From NCBI GenBank assembly GCA_914767715.1, contig OU612066.1, positions 27,316,283-27,380,282 of the forward strand: DNA of 64,000 bases. Direction: 5' to 3'. The notes under the pieces were generated by a model. That model was not told the DNA's origin. It saw only the letters and a program-made list of their open reading frames with translations, and ran no database searches. Both the position numbers and the translations under genes were made by a program. Shown here in pieces: positions 22,601-31,600 of the stretch. The DNA comes from Membranipora membranacea (taxonomy: Eukaryota; Bryozoa; Gymnolaemata; Cheilostomatida; Membraniporidae). Within the stretch, counting starts at the first letter, position 1. The number at the start of each line of letters is the position of its first letter.

Positions 22601-24772
22601 CAGTCTCAATCAATCAACACAACAATAAAATCAATGAATCAACAACAAGCAATCAGTCAACCACCAACCATCATCATCAATAATGAAATGATGATCATGA
22701 TGATGACGATGAAAAAAAAACAAAAACAGACAGGTGTGCTTGCTTTGCTTTGTTGCTAAATATGCATATTGATGAGAGGATTGGAGGGATAAAAGTCAAG
22801 GGACTTTCTGGGTAACAATATATACAGAGCAATACTCCAGAGATTTGGGTAGCATTAGGGTAGCATGAGGAAGTTTTTAGGGAGAAAAGATTTGCTCTAT
22901 CTGTATTTTCCTGTAACTTCGTTGCATCCTAAAGTATTAATTAAGATGACCTTGGAATGTCAATAGACAACAAAAAGTCTACTGGTTTCATATCAAAATT
23001 TTACTTTTATGTCCAGTGACAAAGAGAGGACAACTAATAATAATAACAGAAAAAGAAGACAATTCCTTATTACTTGATTCGAGGGTGGAACATTTTTCCC
23101 AACACTCTAACCATCCTTGCCTCTAACATTCGAGAGTTCGAGATAGTTAAATACGCCTATGCACTGCAGTCATCATGGGCACCTGCTGGATCAGACATAG
23201 TACACAACATATTGCAAAAGTCTACTATCAACCGGTATACGGACACTTCGGAAATGTTCATTTCAAAAATGGTGTTTGTGGTTTGATTTTTGAAATTGCA
23301 TTTTCGAGTTGTCACGGATTCTTATCAACCACCCAACCAATGTGTTGATAATGGGCTTTTGAAATGTGTACTATGTCTGATCTCCCAGATACCCATGACT
23401 GAATTCTGCAAAAGATTTGTGAGTGAACCTGAAGCTTGTTGGCAGCCTTAGGGCCTCAAGTCAAGTCAGACATTCTAAAGCGTAGCTGTGGCCGAGCCAG
23501 ACCACCACCTCAACTCAAGCCAAAGATCCAATCACATGCTGAAATAGCTGAGGCCAAAACCACCACCACAAGCCTCCGATCCACTCACAAGCTTCACTGA
23601 AAAATCCTTGAGTGGATCTGAGGCTTGGGGTGGTTAGATATTCTTGAGAATAGATGAGGTCCAAACCACCACCACCTCAATGATGTTGATTTTCCAATCT
23701 TTAACCTGGAGGTCAACAAGTCACTTACTTACCATTGGAGTTTGTCTGGTGATGTTAATATTCTCTACTCTAACAATTTGTTAGAGACTCTAACAAATTT
23801 GTTAGAGTCTCTAACAGATGCTTGTCTCCTGAAAAAATTTTTTCCGCTGCGCGGGGCTATTTTTGTTAGAAAGTTGACCAGACAGATTAAATACGCCTAT
23901 GGAATATACATATATATATAGATTCAAATCTGTGCTTTTAAGCGTCATCTGTGTGTATTTGGCCCCAACTAAGTGTCACTCAAAAATAAGGAGTCATTTT
24001 ATATGACCCACAAAAAAATCATGTCTTAAATCCTCTTAAATAATCATGTTGGGCATCCTTAACCCAATAGTAATTAATGGAAGATAAAATAGCCTGATAT
24101 GGTCGGACAACTCCAATGCCAAGATATGCCCTACACACTGATAGCCACTATATATATATAATATGAATTACTCATTGTCCAGGGTTTTTATGGGTACAAT
24201 AGTGGGATATATAATATACGACACTTTATTGCACAAATGTGTGTGTATATATATATATATACACATAATATGTATAATATACTTAGTTTTACCCGCCATT
24301 GTAATGCACTTGTAGGATGCCTGTGTTAGGGCCTGTTCCACTTACTAATCGGACATCTCCAGTCTAAAATTAAACAAATGTTCTTAATACTGACTTACAT
24401 TACATAACTCGAGCGTGGTAGAAGGTCAAGGGTTTGCATTATAATTGTTCCCTGTTTAATTCTAGTTTTCTAATACAATGATAAAGATAAGACAGGAGTA
24501 TGACCATTTACTTGGTTTAAATTATAGACTACTATATATTATGATGAATTGCCATTTTATACTAAAAGTTTCATCTACAATTAACAGGAATTAAATCAAG
24601 TGTGGACCGTTGAATTTTTTTCTCTGTTTAAATCTCTCACGCTGCAGTACAAATTATAAATCAAATTCATAATTTCCAAGTTCATCAAAGACAAAGCACT
24701 CACCTTGAAGGCTGAAGACACAATTGTTGGAGATCCCAGTACAAGCACAAGAAGAAATAAAGTCACCTCCAT
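71..24772 (-). CDS. SRCR-ZP domain surface protein (C-terminus beyond window)
   Basis: Domain order read from the exons: signal peptide, one SRCR domain, three short cysteine segments, then a ZP domain that continues past position 71. Exons in transcript order: 24704-24772, 24293-24363, 17118-17233, 16181-16306, 15047-15097, 13997-14047, 3740-3793, 1481-1662, 655-854, 71-250. Phases fit at every junction, giving about 366 residues in view. SRCR plus ZP is the combination known from DMBT1/hensin-type proteins, which bind ligands or polymerise at epithelial surfaces; a similar extracellular role here is inferred. The ZP part and the SRCR part are joined through a 10-kb intron, so two adjacent genes cannot be excluded. 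Matching phase-1 borders and similar cysteine exons on both sides favour one gene. Introns are heavily invaded by transposons. Confidence 0.72.
1790..1850 (+). repeat. short degenerate direct repeats
   Basis: Units close to GTAAGCRATYGG recur three times within about 60 bp just before a SINE-like B-box. They may be the variable 5' part of that repeat. Confidence 0.3.
1851..1916 (+). repeat. SINE-like fragment with tRNA B-box
   Basis: GGTTCGATTCC at 1898-1908 is a textbook Pol III B-box. It is followed by CACTAGGAGAGCTTTT, so a T-run ends the unit. The 5' half does not fold as a tRNA, which argues for a tRNA-derived repeat rather than a gene. Confidence 0.4.
2172..3059. mobile_element. foldback MITE, TA target, family copy 1
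   Basis: Two inverted arms of about 190 bp, 2172-2362 and 2868-3059, enclose about 500 bp. The outer ends read TAAGGTAGAGACA on both strands, with TA at each border, as for Tc1/mariner-type insertions. A frame of 114 codons inside is not conserved and is not called. The arm segment GTTGGAAAGCTGCCGAGCTG recurs in the RFC1 intron copy. Confidence 0.7.
3740..3793 (-). CDS. small phase-1 cysteine exon
   Basis: A 54-nt candidate exon with AG acceptor and GT donor reads (A)TCKSGYIQSLFDGGSCT(G). It enters and leaves in phase 1, exactly as the neighbouring ZP exon (entering phase 1) and the upstream small exons (leaving phase 1) require. Its C..GY......G..C layout resembles the 51-nt exon at 15047-15097. 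It is probably half of a small EGF-like fold. The exon is short, so the call rests on phase, splice sites and resemblance. Confidence 0.6.
4123..4158. repeat. 11-bp hairpin
   Basis: TGTGTTGGCTC at 4123-4133 pairs perfectly with GAGCCAACACA at 4148-4158 across a 14-nt loop. No further element structure was found around it. Confidence 0.4.
5156..5403. mobile_element. 248-bp foldback element
   Basis: The left end CAGACACGGCACTTTTCGG (continuing to 5178) pairs with the right end 5381-5403 at 22 of 23 positions. The interior is AT-rich and non-coding. I could not find a clear target duplication, so the class is unknown. Confidence 0.55.
5596..5856 (+). repeat. two tandem units of a 135-bp repeat
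   Basis: Each unit contains a version of AAGCCTAAGTGCCTGGGCAA, then TTTAAAATCTGC, GGTTCAAAG and GGCTAAT. The linker CAGTCATACCTGAGCAAATC separates them. A single related unit lies at 12041-12163. This is probably a dispersed repeat family of unknown class. Confidence 0.5.
5881..5958 (+). repeat. tRNA-like Pol III head with T-run terminator
   Basis: TAGCTCAGTGTG near 5888 fits an A-box, GGTTCGAGTC at 5927-5936 a B-box, and eight T residues end the unit at 5951-5958. The acceptor and T stems are mismatched, so a working tRNA is unlikely. It is best read as a tRNA-derived SINE head or a decayed tRNA. Confidence 0.45.
6111..6182. repeat. GC-rich double hairpin patch
   Basis: GGCGC-TAAA-GCGCC at 6114-6127 is followed by CCACACCCTCCCC, then by GATCGGGC-TGC-GCCCGATC at 6164-6182, a perfect 8-bp stem. 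The patch stands out sharply from the AT-rich surroundings. A similar hairpin plus CCACACCC tail is at 11000-11030. Confidence 0.5.
7831..10180. repeat. tandem duplication of about 1 kb
   Basis: Copy 1 (about 7831-8815) and copy 2 (about 8817-10180) match in direct orientation, starting at TGTGCTCCGACCTGCCTGCA / TGTGCACCGACCTGCCTGCA and ending at TTACAAATTATCTAGC / TTACAAAATATCTAAC. Copy 2 has about 420 bp more, between about 9388 and 9806. Minus-strand frames reading VIMLLLLRI.LAKQVG occur in both copies and look like remains of a mobile-element or gene fragment that I do not recognise. Confidence 0.65.
11000..11021. repeat. perfect 10-bp GC hairpin
   Basis: GGAGGGGTGC pairs with GCACCCCTCC across a CA loop and is followed by CACACCCACCC. 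It shares stem position and C-rich tail with the patch at 6111-6182. Confidence 0.5.
11441..11517 (-). repeat. SINE-like copy with A-box
   Basis: On the minus strand GGCTCAGTTGG (11486-11496) is a good Pol III A-box. The surrounding sequence, with CTAAGCT.TGATCTG and TGAGCCGAA on the plus strand, recurs at 13149-13213. Probably tRNA-derived. Confidence 0.4.
11823..11980. repeat. 87-bp tandem duplication
   Basis: CTGAAAAT.GCTAGATGCAG begins both units (11823 and 11910), and GGTTTGTTTTGAAGCACT ends both. The middle has diverged, so the duplication is not recent. Confidence 0.6.
12041..12163 (+). repeat. single unit of the 135-bp repeat
   Basis: This unit matches 5596-5856 through CAGTCATAC.TGAG, ATTTAAGCCTAAGTGCCTGG, TTTAAAATCTG and GGTTCAAAGGC.AAT. 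Its presence away from the tandem pair shows the family is dispersed. Confidence 0.5.
12984..13087 (-). CDS. possible alternative terminal exon with transmembrane helix
   Basis: After an AG acceptor at 13088 the sequence reads (G)EG, then a hydrophobic run VIIVTTASFISLVLGYILFI, then the basic tail MPIRAGNLN. It enters in phase 1, which matches the donor of exon 13997-14047. A good GTAAGT donor follows at 12995. If it is not used, the frame reads VSV and stops at 12984-12986. Used as a last exon, it would give a membrane-anchored SRCR protein without the ZP domain. It could instead be an exon of a separate short gene. Confidence 0.45.
13149..13213 (-). repeat. SINE-like copy
   Basis: It aligns with 11441-11517 over CACTCTGAC, GAACTAAGCT.TGATCTG, TGAGCCGAA.AG.TTTGC and CTTTT. 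The A-box is degraded here. Confidence 0.35.
13634..13697. repeat. short hairpin followed by (TA)n
   Basis: TTCTAGGGTAGGCAG at 13634-13648 pairs at 14 of 15 positions with 13656-13670. A TA microsatellite of about 20 bp follows at 13677. Confidence 0.45.
13997..15097 (-). CDS. two 51-nt phase-1 cysteine exons
   Basis: Exons 15047-15097 and 13997-14047 are both exactly 51 nt, enter and leave in phase 1, and have AG/GT borders. The first reads (T)CLAGYWLLEGVCLDQT, the second (E)CEARSMVSTDGGCRSS. They follow the last SRCR exon in phase. Each adds two cysteines, probably forming a compact linker between the SRCR and ZP domains. Symmetric phase-1 exons can be skipped or duplicated without frame change. 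Confidence 0.6.
16181..24363 (-). CDS. SRCR domain split over three exons
   Basis: Exon 24293-24363 gives GDVRLVSGTGPNTGILQVHY. Exon 17118-17233 gives WGYVCDDGG and QVVCRNL. Exon 16181-16306 gives FLLDAVVCTGTETNLDQC, WGQENC and a final VNC. This is the scavenger receptor cysteine-rich fold. Six cysteines and division over several exons are the marks of group A. Phases are 0/2, 2/1 and 1/1, all consistent. The first intron, 17234-24292, is about 7.06 kb, and 6.35 kb of it is one nested hAT insertion plus its target duplication. Splicing across it is needed to make an intact domain. Confidence 0.88.
16550..16635. repeat. 39-bp perfect hairpin containing a tRNA-Gly-like A-box
   Basis: Arms 16550-16588 and 16597-16635 are perfectly complementary over 39 bp, with the 8-nt loop CCAGATGA. 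The arm contains GGTGGTTCAGTGGCATTA, close to the 5' half of eukaryotic tRNA-Gly (GGTGGTTCAGTGG). It lies in the intron between two SRCR-ZP exons. It could be a snapback copy of a tRNA 5' half, a tiny MITE or a source of double-stranded RNA. Confidence 0.75.
18311..18330. repeat. 20-bp perfect palindrome near hAT end B
   Basis: CTCTAACAAATTTGTTAGAG is its own reverse complement. Partial copies adjoin it. The same palindrome is at 23788-23807 beside the outer element's end B. Repeated subterminal motifs in hAT elements bind transposase. Confidence 0.65.
18701..20205. mobile_element. third hAT-type element, different family
   Basis: The element 18709-20197 (1489 bp) has 14-bp perfect terminal repeats CAGGGCTCTCAACC. 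It is flanked by GTTTTCGA (18701-18708) and GGTTTCGA (20198-20205), an 8-bp target duplication with one mismatch. It sits inside the inner hAT copy. Its interior includes a retrotransposon fragment. A tRNA B-box-like GGTTCGAATCC lies near its right end. Confidence 0.8.
19106..20090 (-). mobile_element. decayed non-LTR retrotransposon fragment
   Basis: The minus-strand frame 19786-20082 reads KASQRMYVVKKM, then KGFVVPLLMYCLPV and KKLLRKVFNVAKNL, the pattern of the C-terminal part of LINE reverse transcriptases. Downstream frames are broken by stops. The 3' side ends in ATT-rich sequence near 19110. Limits are approximate. Confidence 0.5.
21904..22421. repeat. 257-bp tandem duplication inside the inner hAT
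   Basis: Two units of about 257 bp repeat from ACGCATC.TTCCCATGC through TTGGAGCCACACAGAGTG to GTATGCACCATTTATGC. They lie in the part of the inner copy that the outer copy lacks. Confidence 0.7.
24704..24772 (-). CDS. first coding exon, signal peptide
   Basis: ATG at 24770-24772 starts MEVTLFLLVLVLGSPTIVSS followed by AFK and a GTGAGT donor. It has a short N-region, an 11-residue hydrophobic core and a small-residue cleavage region after VSS or SSA, so it is a typical secretory signal. It ends in phase 0 and joins exon 24293-24363 in frame, placing the SRCR domain directly after cleavage. A longer open frame upstream lacks an ATG, so this start is chosen. Confidence 0.85.
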
Positions 24773-27019
24773 TGTGACAGTGGCTGTCACTAATAGTGGC
24801 TATCAAATGGTGGACTCTTTGTTATAGTCTGGATCACATTACAAGGTAAGCTGTACAAAGAGATTTGGATCTAGCACCTGTTATTTTCCTAAAGGTTTGG
24901 CACTCTTATCTTCACTACACTCCTTATTTTAATCTCTTTTCCTGCGTGCTCGCATAGCTACGTTAGGAGCCTTATCATCATATAAAGCTTGGTAAGCCAT
25001 GGGAATAGACTCCTGGTAATTTTGTATGGCCTGGAAATAGGATCGCCTTGTAGGGGATCAGAGCAAAAACAAGGACAATTCATCTGATGAGTTTTCTGTT
25101 TAGCTCCGTTGCTATCCGTTAGTATGGCCACACACTCTTACATTATGACATCCAAAAAGATTCTTCACAAAAGTTCAAATCCAATTATCGCTTATATGAT
25201 AGTCGGGCATATATGTATGAAAATTTTTGAATAACACACCTGCAGTAAGTCATCCTGTATGCCATGAGATTCTATCCTACTTACCTAGGCCAATTAAGTC
25301 TACCGGCAATTCCACCAAGTGAATATTGGTGAACGATTTTACAACAAAAACTTGTGAAGTGCGAACAATAGTTTAAAGTTATTTCTTGTTTGTTCCTGTC
25401 CTTGGCACAAATACTGACCCAATATGGACCATACTACTAGGGATTGCCCGTTGTATTGCAACAAACAACCTTAAGCGCCCCTGAAATGCAAAGGGATTTC
25501 ACACATCTTGAGTAAGACAATCTCTCGTAGTTATATTTTAAGATTCTGGCAAGGGTTGAATTTGTAATGGCATAGAGGTTAAATCTGAACCCACAGCCCA
25601 TAATTCCATTGATAGACCATACACTATTTATAATTTTTCCAACTGCTTTCATCTTAAATTTTAAAGTTATTCTCTAGTTTTCAAAAGGAGCACAACTCCT
25701 GCTGAGTTCAACCAAATCAACAAAGAAATTTCCCCAACTGAATTGCTTCCGAGATCAGCTACAAAGAGAAGGCTAACCTCAGGTGAAACGTAAGGTTTGC
25801 ACTTTCTGTTTGCCCCTTAAAAGGCTAATATCGAATTGAAAATGAATTATAGGTGATTTTATTATCAGGTAATAATGTAACTGCTAGGTAAATATGGCAG
25901 AATTATTGTCGATGTAGCTGCCTTGTTTCATATTCAGAATGGCTTGATTACTAGTAATTTAAGTTCAATTCTGATAAAACAAATCAAACAATACATTGTT
26001 ATTCATATTATTACTCAGATTTATTAAGAATAGAACGCTATAATACAGTGGAAAATGACTAAATATATTGTTATACTGTAGTTATGATGAGTGGTAATAA
26101 TTATGATGATTATAAAAGAGGTCTCAGTCCAGTGGATAAGAACCTTTTATTTGATTTATCTATTGGCAAAAAAAGTGAGCTGAATATAAAATATTGAGTG
26201 TATACGTCACGATTAGAAAAACGAAGTCAGAAATCATGGGCTGCTGCCACGATAAAAGAAATGAACAGACTCAAGTTTCGATAAAGATTCTTACAAACAA
26301 ATAGTAGTATAGACTAGCAATTTAATTTTGGATGTTAAATCATTGTTCATACTCGACTAAGCATTCATAAATCTTTTGGTAAGATGGTGCAAAACATGAT
26401 CAAGATTAAACGCAAAAAACAGTATTTAAATATTTAGATAATAAAGGGTGCAATAGTACTATAAGGTTTGCACACAAAAACAATTTTAACATAATAATTT
26501 GGCAGTGGAAGCTGAAATTCAAGAGAAAACACTCTTGACTCTTCACAGAAATGTAGTCTAGCATTAGACCAAGTTTGATCAAGTTCGCTTGTACTCCCCA
26601 CTTATCAGCTGCAGGCAAATCATTGGTTTATCTGTGGGAGGGGAGCAAACCCGAATCTAGGCAATCTAGATCAAACTTGACCTAGTCTGGCGTATACTTA
26701 TAACTTTGCATTAGTACCATCAACATAGTGCTTGATTTTCTCACATTCGCACAGTGAAAATTGGAAAATTTGTCAAGTGACCGGGATTGATTGCTCATTG
26801 ATTGTAAAAGCCGCAGTAGCATCAGTCCTGATGATTGATCACACCACAAAAGTCGTTCATGCTACACAAAACCAACCGACTGGTGTCTCCCTGTTTTGGT
26901 ATATCAGTTACGCATGTCATGGATGTAAATATTAACTACTAGACATGTGAAACTACTAGACATGTCAAACCAATGGTGGCTGACATTTGATCTGAGCGGG
27001 TCTATAGAAGTTCATCTGC
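24773..27019. other. intergenic region, SRCR-ZP promoter side and SLC6 3' end
   Basis: This is AT-rich sequence between two minus-strand genes. I see no conserved reading frame, tRNA or clear transposon end. The SRCR-ZP promoter should lie just above 24772, but no convincing TATA box is visible. Downstream of the SLC6 stop, an AATAAA on the minus strand near 26140 could end its transcript. Confidence 0.45.
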
Positions 27020-28609
27020 TCACATTTTCGAGTCAATCTCATCACCGTTGGGTTTCTTGTACACGTTAGACTTGTTGAGCGTTGTTTGTGATTCCGTAGC
27101 ACTGCACTCGGACATGGCTGTTCTTGATCCCATCTGATTTAGCCCGAGACCTGAAGCTATGCTCTTGATGTAACCAGGGTTGTAGGTAGGTGTCCATTGT
27201 ATTTGAGCTGAGTCATTGTCACTGTTAGGTACAGGCCTGTACTGTTCCGATGATTGTCTGTTGGAGTTATCTGCTGGTCCCCATGTGGCCAAAGGCATCA
27301 TGTTAATTCTCAAAATCTGAAATATGACAAGTAGAACATTAAGGTCTCGATGAAACAAAGTATATTTTGAGAATTATCTCCTCGATAAACATACCAATTT
27401 GCTATTAAGTTAAATTATTTTGTCTTATTTGAGTCACAATAACCCGTTGAAGTTTATGATGTTAAAGTGGATGTTAATAAATAGGAAATTGGCACGACTA
27501 GAATGAGAATGAGTCACTTTGAAGTCTTCATAACCATAAGTATATTTTTAGAGTTATCCCCCTATCAAATCAATTGATATGTTACAATAAAAAGACTTCA
27601 AGTAGCTGTAAGTAACGAAAAGTGGACATATCTAGACCACTTAGCCCATGTGCACCATTCAATTCAGGTTGGTTATCTTTGCATTGTAGCGTTTGGATTA
27701 ATCCAACTGTGCTTGATCTCCCAATCTGAAAATTCACCGCTCCTGCACTGGGAAAAAGTTAGCCTTTGTATGCAAAATACGCCAATTGGGTCAGTTTGTG
27801 GCAGTGTCGCCACGGTGCAGAGAGACTCATATCACAGAGTCGATCTGCAAGCAGTGTGTGTCTAGACATAGAATGAGGCACCACGGGCGTCACTTATCAC
27901 GTCTACCTAACTTACTGATAAGATCACGAAGGAATTAATTTTTGCGAAACTCATTGTTTCATAAGCACGGTGTGTGAATCAGATTTTCTCATTTTTTAAT
28001 TTTTGATTTCTCTTCTAACTTGATAATACTTTCAGTAGTGAATATTTTCCCTTGTAAAGCACGTTCTTATAAGATTGTAATGTGGCGATTTTGAACGGTT
28101 GAAATAAAGCTAATATCATCATCATTACTTACATCGTAACCGCCGTATTTACAGAAGTAGTAGAGGAACCATCCAGGAATCCACATCATAGGGAAGAGAG
28201 CGATACACCAGCCTAGAGACAGGGCCCAGTCAGGGTAGTGTTCTCCAGGCACGTACTCTGGCTTCTTGTACAGTACAAAGTTAGCTATCAACACCAACTG
28301 TCAAATAAAAATCACAGGTATGATAAGATATATAAAGAATCGGGTAGGTGAATGGGGACTGCAAACACAGGGGTTCCCTATTTCAGATTGAAGTTAATGA
28401 ATAATTAAATAAGCCATACTATATGTAGTTCTTCTGTTTTACAACAAGAGAATGGTGTTAAGATCATGTTTGGAATAACTCACCTGCACCCAAACATTGA
28501 AAAATTGGACCAAGATTAATCTAAACATTGAAGCGAAGCTAAAAATAACTGCATATATGACTGTTTAACATTGATACCGCTGCTTCAGTTGACATTGTGC
28601 CAATAAAAG

Positions 28610-28640
<31 letters not shown>

Positions 28641-31600
28641 TATGTGAATTTTCAATTATTTTTTGGTGATCCAAACTTGAGCTTACCGACACGACAGCGG
28701 GAGAGAGACCGAGCCAGCAGACCTTCCAGTAGATGTTTGGTTTGTGTCCGAGCATCATCTTAATATCATCTGAGAATCTCTGATAACCATAGATCCAGTT
28801 AAGGGCGACAAGCTCGAGAAGAGCGACGAATAGCAGAGGGAACCCGGATACACTGTAATCTACCAAGTTCAGCAGGTAGATTCCTCCCTACGAATGAAAC
28901 AAGAATACTTAATAAAGTGTCAGTCCTTCTGGGCCATGTTTGTTATGGTTTTAAAGATCCTTCTCTAAGACGTCGTTAGGGCATATGAAATAAAAACAGC
29001 CTATGAACCTATTTCCAGTAAAACTGCTCCAAAGTCTGAAAACTGGGCTCAGAGTGGATCATAGTGATTTATTGCCTCCACCTGACCACTACGATACACA
29101 ATGATCCTTGAATTTGAGGCAGAGTGGCGTACAGCAAAATTAGCAAGAGTTAACTGATTGAGATGGTCAAGCGGAATATTTAACAAGATTGATCACTTCT
29201 GAAGAAAGGGAGCACAACTTCTACACTATCAAATTTCATACTAAAGCTTGAATATCTAAGTCTTTAAAAATCAAAAACTGCCTAAACATTGCCCTACATT
29301 GGGTAGGCAGTCATATATAATTGACTTACTATGAAAAATAAATATATATTTATTTGAAGGATAAATGAATGAAGGTTACCTGTGAGACCATAGCTAGTCC
29401 GAGTAGGAACATGACAGCACACGCACTGATTCTGAAGATGATGTTATTCTTTCTTGGTCTGAGCCATTGAGGGAACTCGTCGGTGAAAGCACTGAGCACA
29501 CACTCAATAATAGAGAACTGAGAGCCAAATCCAAGAGTAGCCATCATAATAAAGAAGAATACAGCCCACAACGGGGCCACTGGCATCTTGGTGAGGGCTT
29601 CTGGGTAAACTATAAACGCTAATCCGGGTCCTGCAATATGAACATGAAAAAATATGTGAATGAAATTTTCAATTGTCTATACAAAAAAAAGAGTAAGACG
29701 AAGAAACGACAACGAGAAATTCAACAATAATTTTTAAATTTCAAGATACAGTTGAATCATTCTAAAATAATGAAGCATATCATCCTTAAAAGCATATCAA
29801 ATGATCTGAGCAACCATCCACCAATGCAAGCCATAGTTAATTACTTACTTAGTTAGTTATTTACTGGCTTGCAGAGCTACGGAAACAAATGGTACAGAAG
29901 GGGACAACTTACTGCTAACAAGAAAAAATGTAGAATAATAATCGAAGCAATAGAGTACATACCTCCAGCTACGACTTCACTGATGTGAACGCCCTTCTCT
30001 TCTGCCATGAAGCCGAGTACAGCAAATATAACCATACCGGCAAATACGCTAGTACCGCAGTTAATCAGCGCTACTATCAAAGAGTCACTGTGAAACATAA
30101 AAAGATACAGTGTAATCCTCTTAATTCACACATTATAACTCAGAACTCCTGTTAAATCAGACCAGGAAACTTGGTACCGTCAGCCAAATTTCAACACATT
30201 TTAATGTTATATAATTCAAACTCTGCTCGATTAGGATAAAATCTGGTGGTCCACAGAGGTTCGAATTAAGTGGAGTGCACAGTTAGTATATAATGGGAGA
30301 GCAGACAATTGCGATAATTAAAACTAAACAGGAAACTATACTGTTTGGAACATTGTCAGCCTATTGAAGTAGATTATGTGTTCTACCAGTAATAAAATAA
30401 AATTATTCAGGGGCTTTTGAGCTCATCTTATCTCCCTCCTCCTCCATTTAAGACAAGGGGGAGACGATACTATAAATTTTTCAGACTGGTATTTTTGTCT
30501 GTAGTCGGTAGAAGCCAATCTAGGGGAAAGGGGTGATATATAGGACCATACTTTTCTCATTAGCAATCCAGGTATTTATCTCTAACACAACTCATATCAG
30601 TTCCAACCAGAAGAGAAAACTAACTAAGAAATGTTACTTGCACTTTTAAAGATTTGGATTCTATCAATTATTACTCTGACATTTCTACTCCCTTACGATA
30701 GCACACAATTAGATTTTTACATGGTTGGAAAAATAGTCCAAACAGTTGTGATTTGAAGTTGAAATTTTATCTCTTGCACCCAAATATGCATGGTCTCAAT
30801 TTTCAGACAAAAAATTATTCTAAAATATCTTATTGCAAAGATATACACAAAAACGTGTAAGGGCATAATTGCAGTCCGTGCCAAATAACCCCAAATAATA
30901 ACATCCGGACAATTAGCAACTGAGAATATTTTAATCTCTTGTTTGTAATTTAGTTTGAAAATTGCTTCACGGCTGATAGAATATAAGATAGCAATGTGAA
31001 AATGAGGGGCATAAACAAGGGTCGGGTATTCTTTTTCATAATACTGACATCTCAGCATATCAGACCAATTTTCCCTACATTAAATTGATGTTACATCGCA
31101 TATCATCACATACAAAGTTTACCAGGTTTTCAACAACACTTATTAAAATATAGGCCAAGATAATGAACTGTCTGCATAGTCAGTATGGCTGGACTAGATG
31201 GTGAACGCCCTGATGACCAAAGGAGTCAGGGCGGTAAGTTAAATATCTTGTAGTGTCACTAGACAGTGAAAAGCCTTATGAGTTAGTAGCTGAGTGAATG
31301 GGGTAAAAGTTCTGTCGCTATACGAAGACTAAAAAATAAAGGTGCCTTAAAGGGCAACCAAGGTTTCGCAGCAATGCATTTATGGGTAGCAAATAATGTG
31401 CTGGGCAGCATCAGCTTTGTGCATTACGCGATGCAAAACTCAAAGTAGTTGCTGACTCTAAGCTGGGTAACACTTCAGTTTAGGGAAGGTTCCAAGACTT
31501 TGCTGTAATAATTATAGAGCACAGGCTAAATAATAACAGGAACAGGAAACTGCTATGTGGTATTCTCTTTTAGCTGAGTTTGAGTGCCTTATGGAAGAAA

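Larger units (their letters stand above)
18217..23161 (-). mobile_element. inner hAT copy of the same family, inverted
   Basis: It is flanked by CACTGCAG at 18209-18216 and 23162-23169. Its left end is type B and its right end type A, the reverse of the outer element. Long inverted matches follow: 17564-18209 with 22515-23161, 18217-18400 with 23740-23901, and 20990-21270 with 23165-23470. It is 4945 bp, of which 1489 bp is another insertion. Minus-strand frames inside (for example 20216-20479) resemble no protein I know. Confidence 0.85.
17556..23909 (+). mobile_element. outer hAT-type transposon with 8-bp target duplication
   Basis: The element is 17564-23901, flanked by GAATATAC at 17556-17563 and 23902-23909. 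Both ends read CATAGGCGTATTTAA inward, and 8-bp duplications are the mark of the hAT superfamily. Internal ends differ: AACTATCTCG on the left (end A), AATCTGTCTGG on the right (end B). Removing the inner copy and one target duplication leaves about 1385 bp. No transposase can be read, so it is non-autonomous or dead. Confidence 0.85.

Noticed and set aside
17564-23901. Simple inverted duplication rather than nested transposons
   Set aside because: Two separate 8-bp target duplications pair correctly with the two pairs of element ends, which a plain inverted duplication would not produce.
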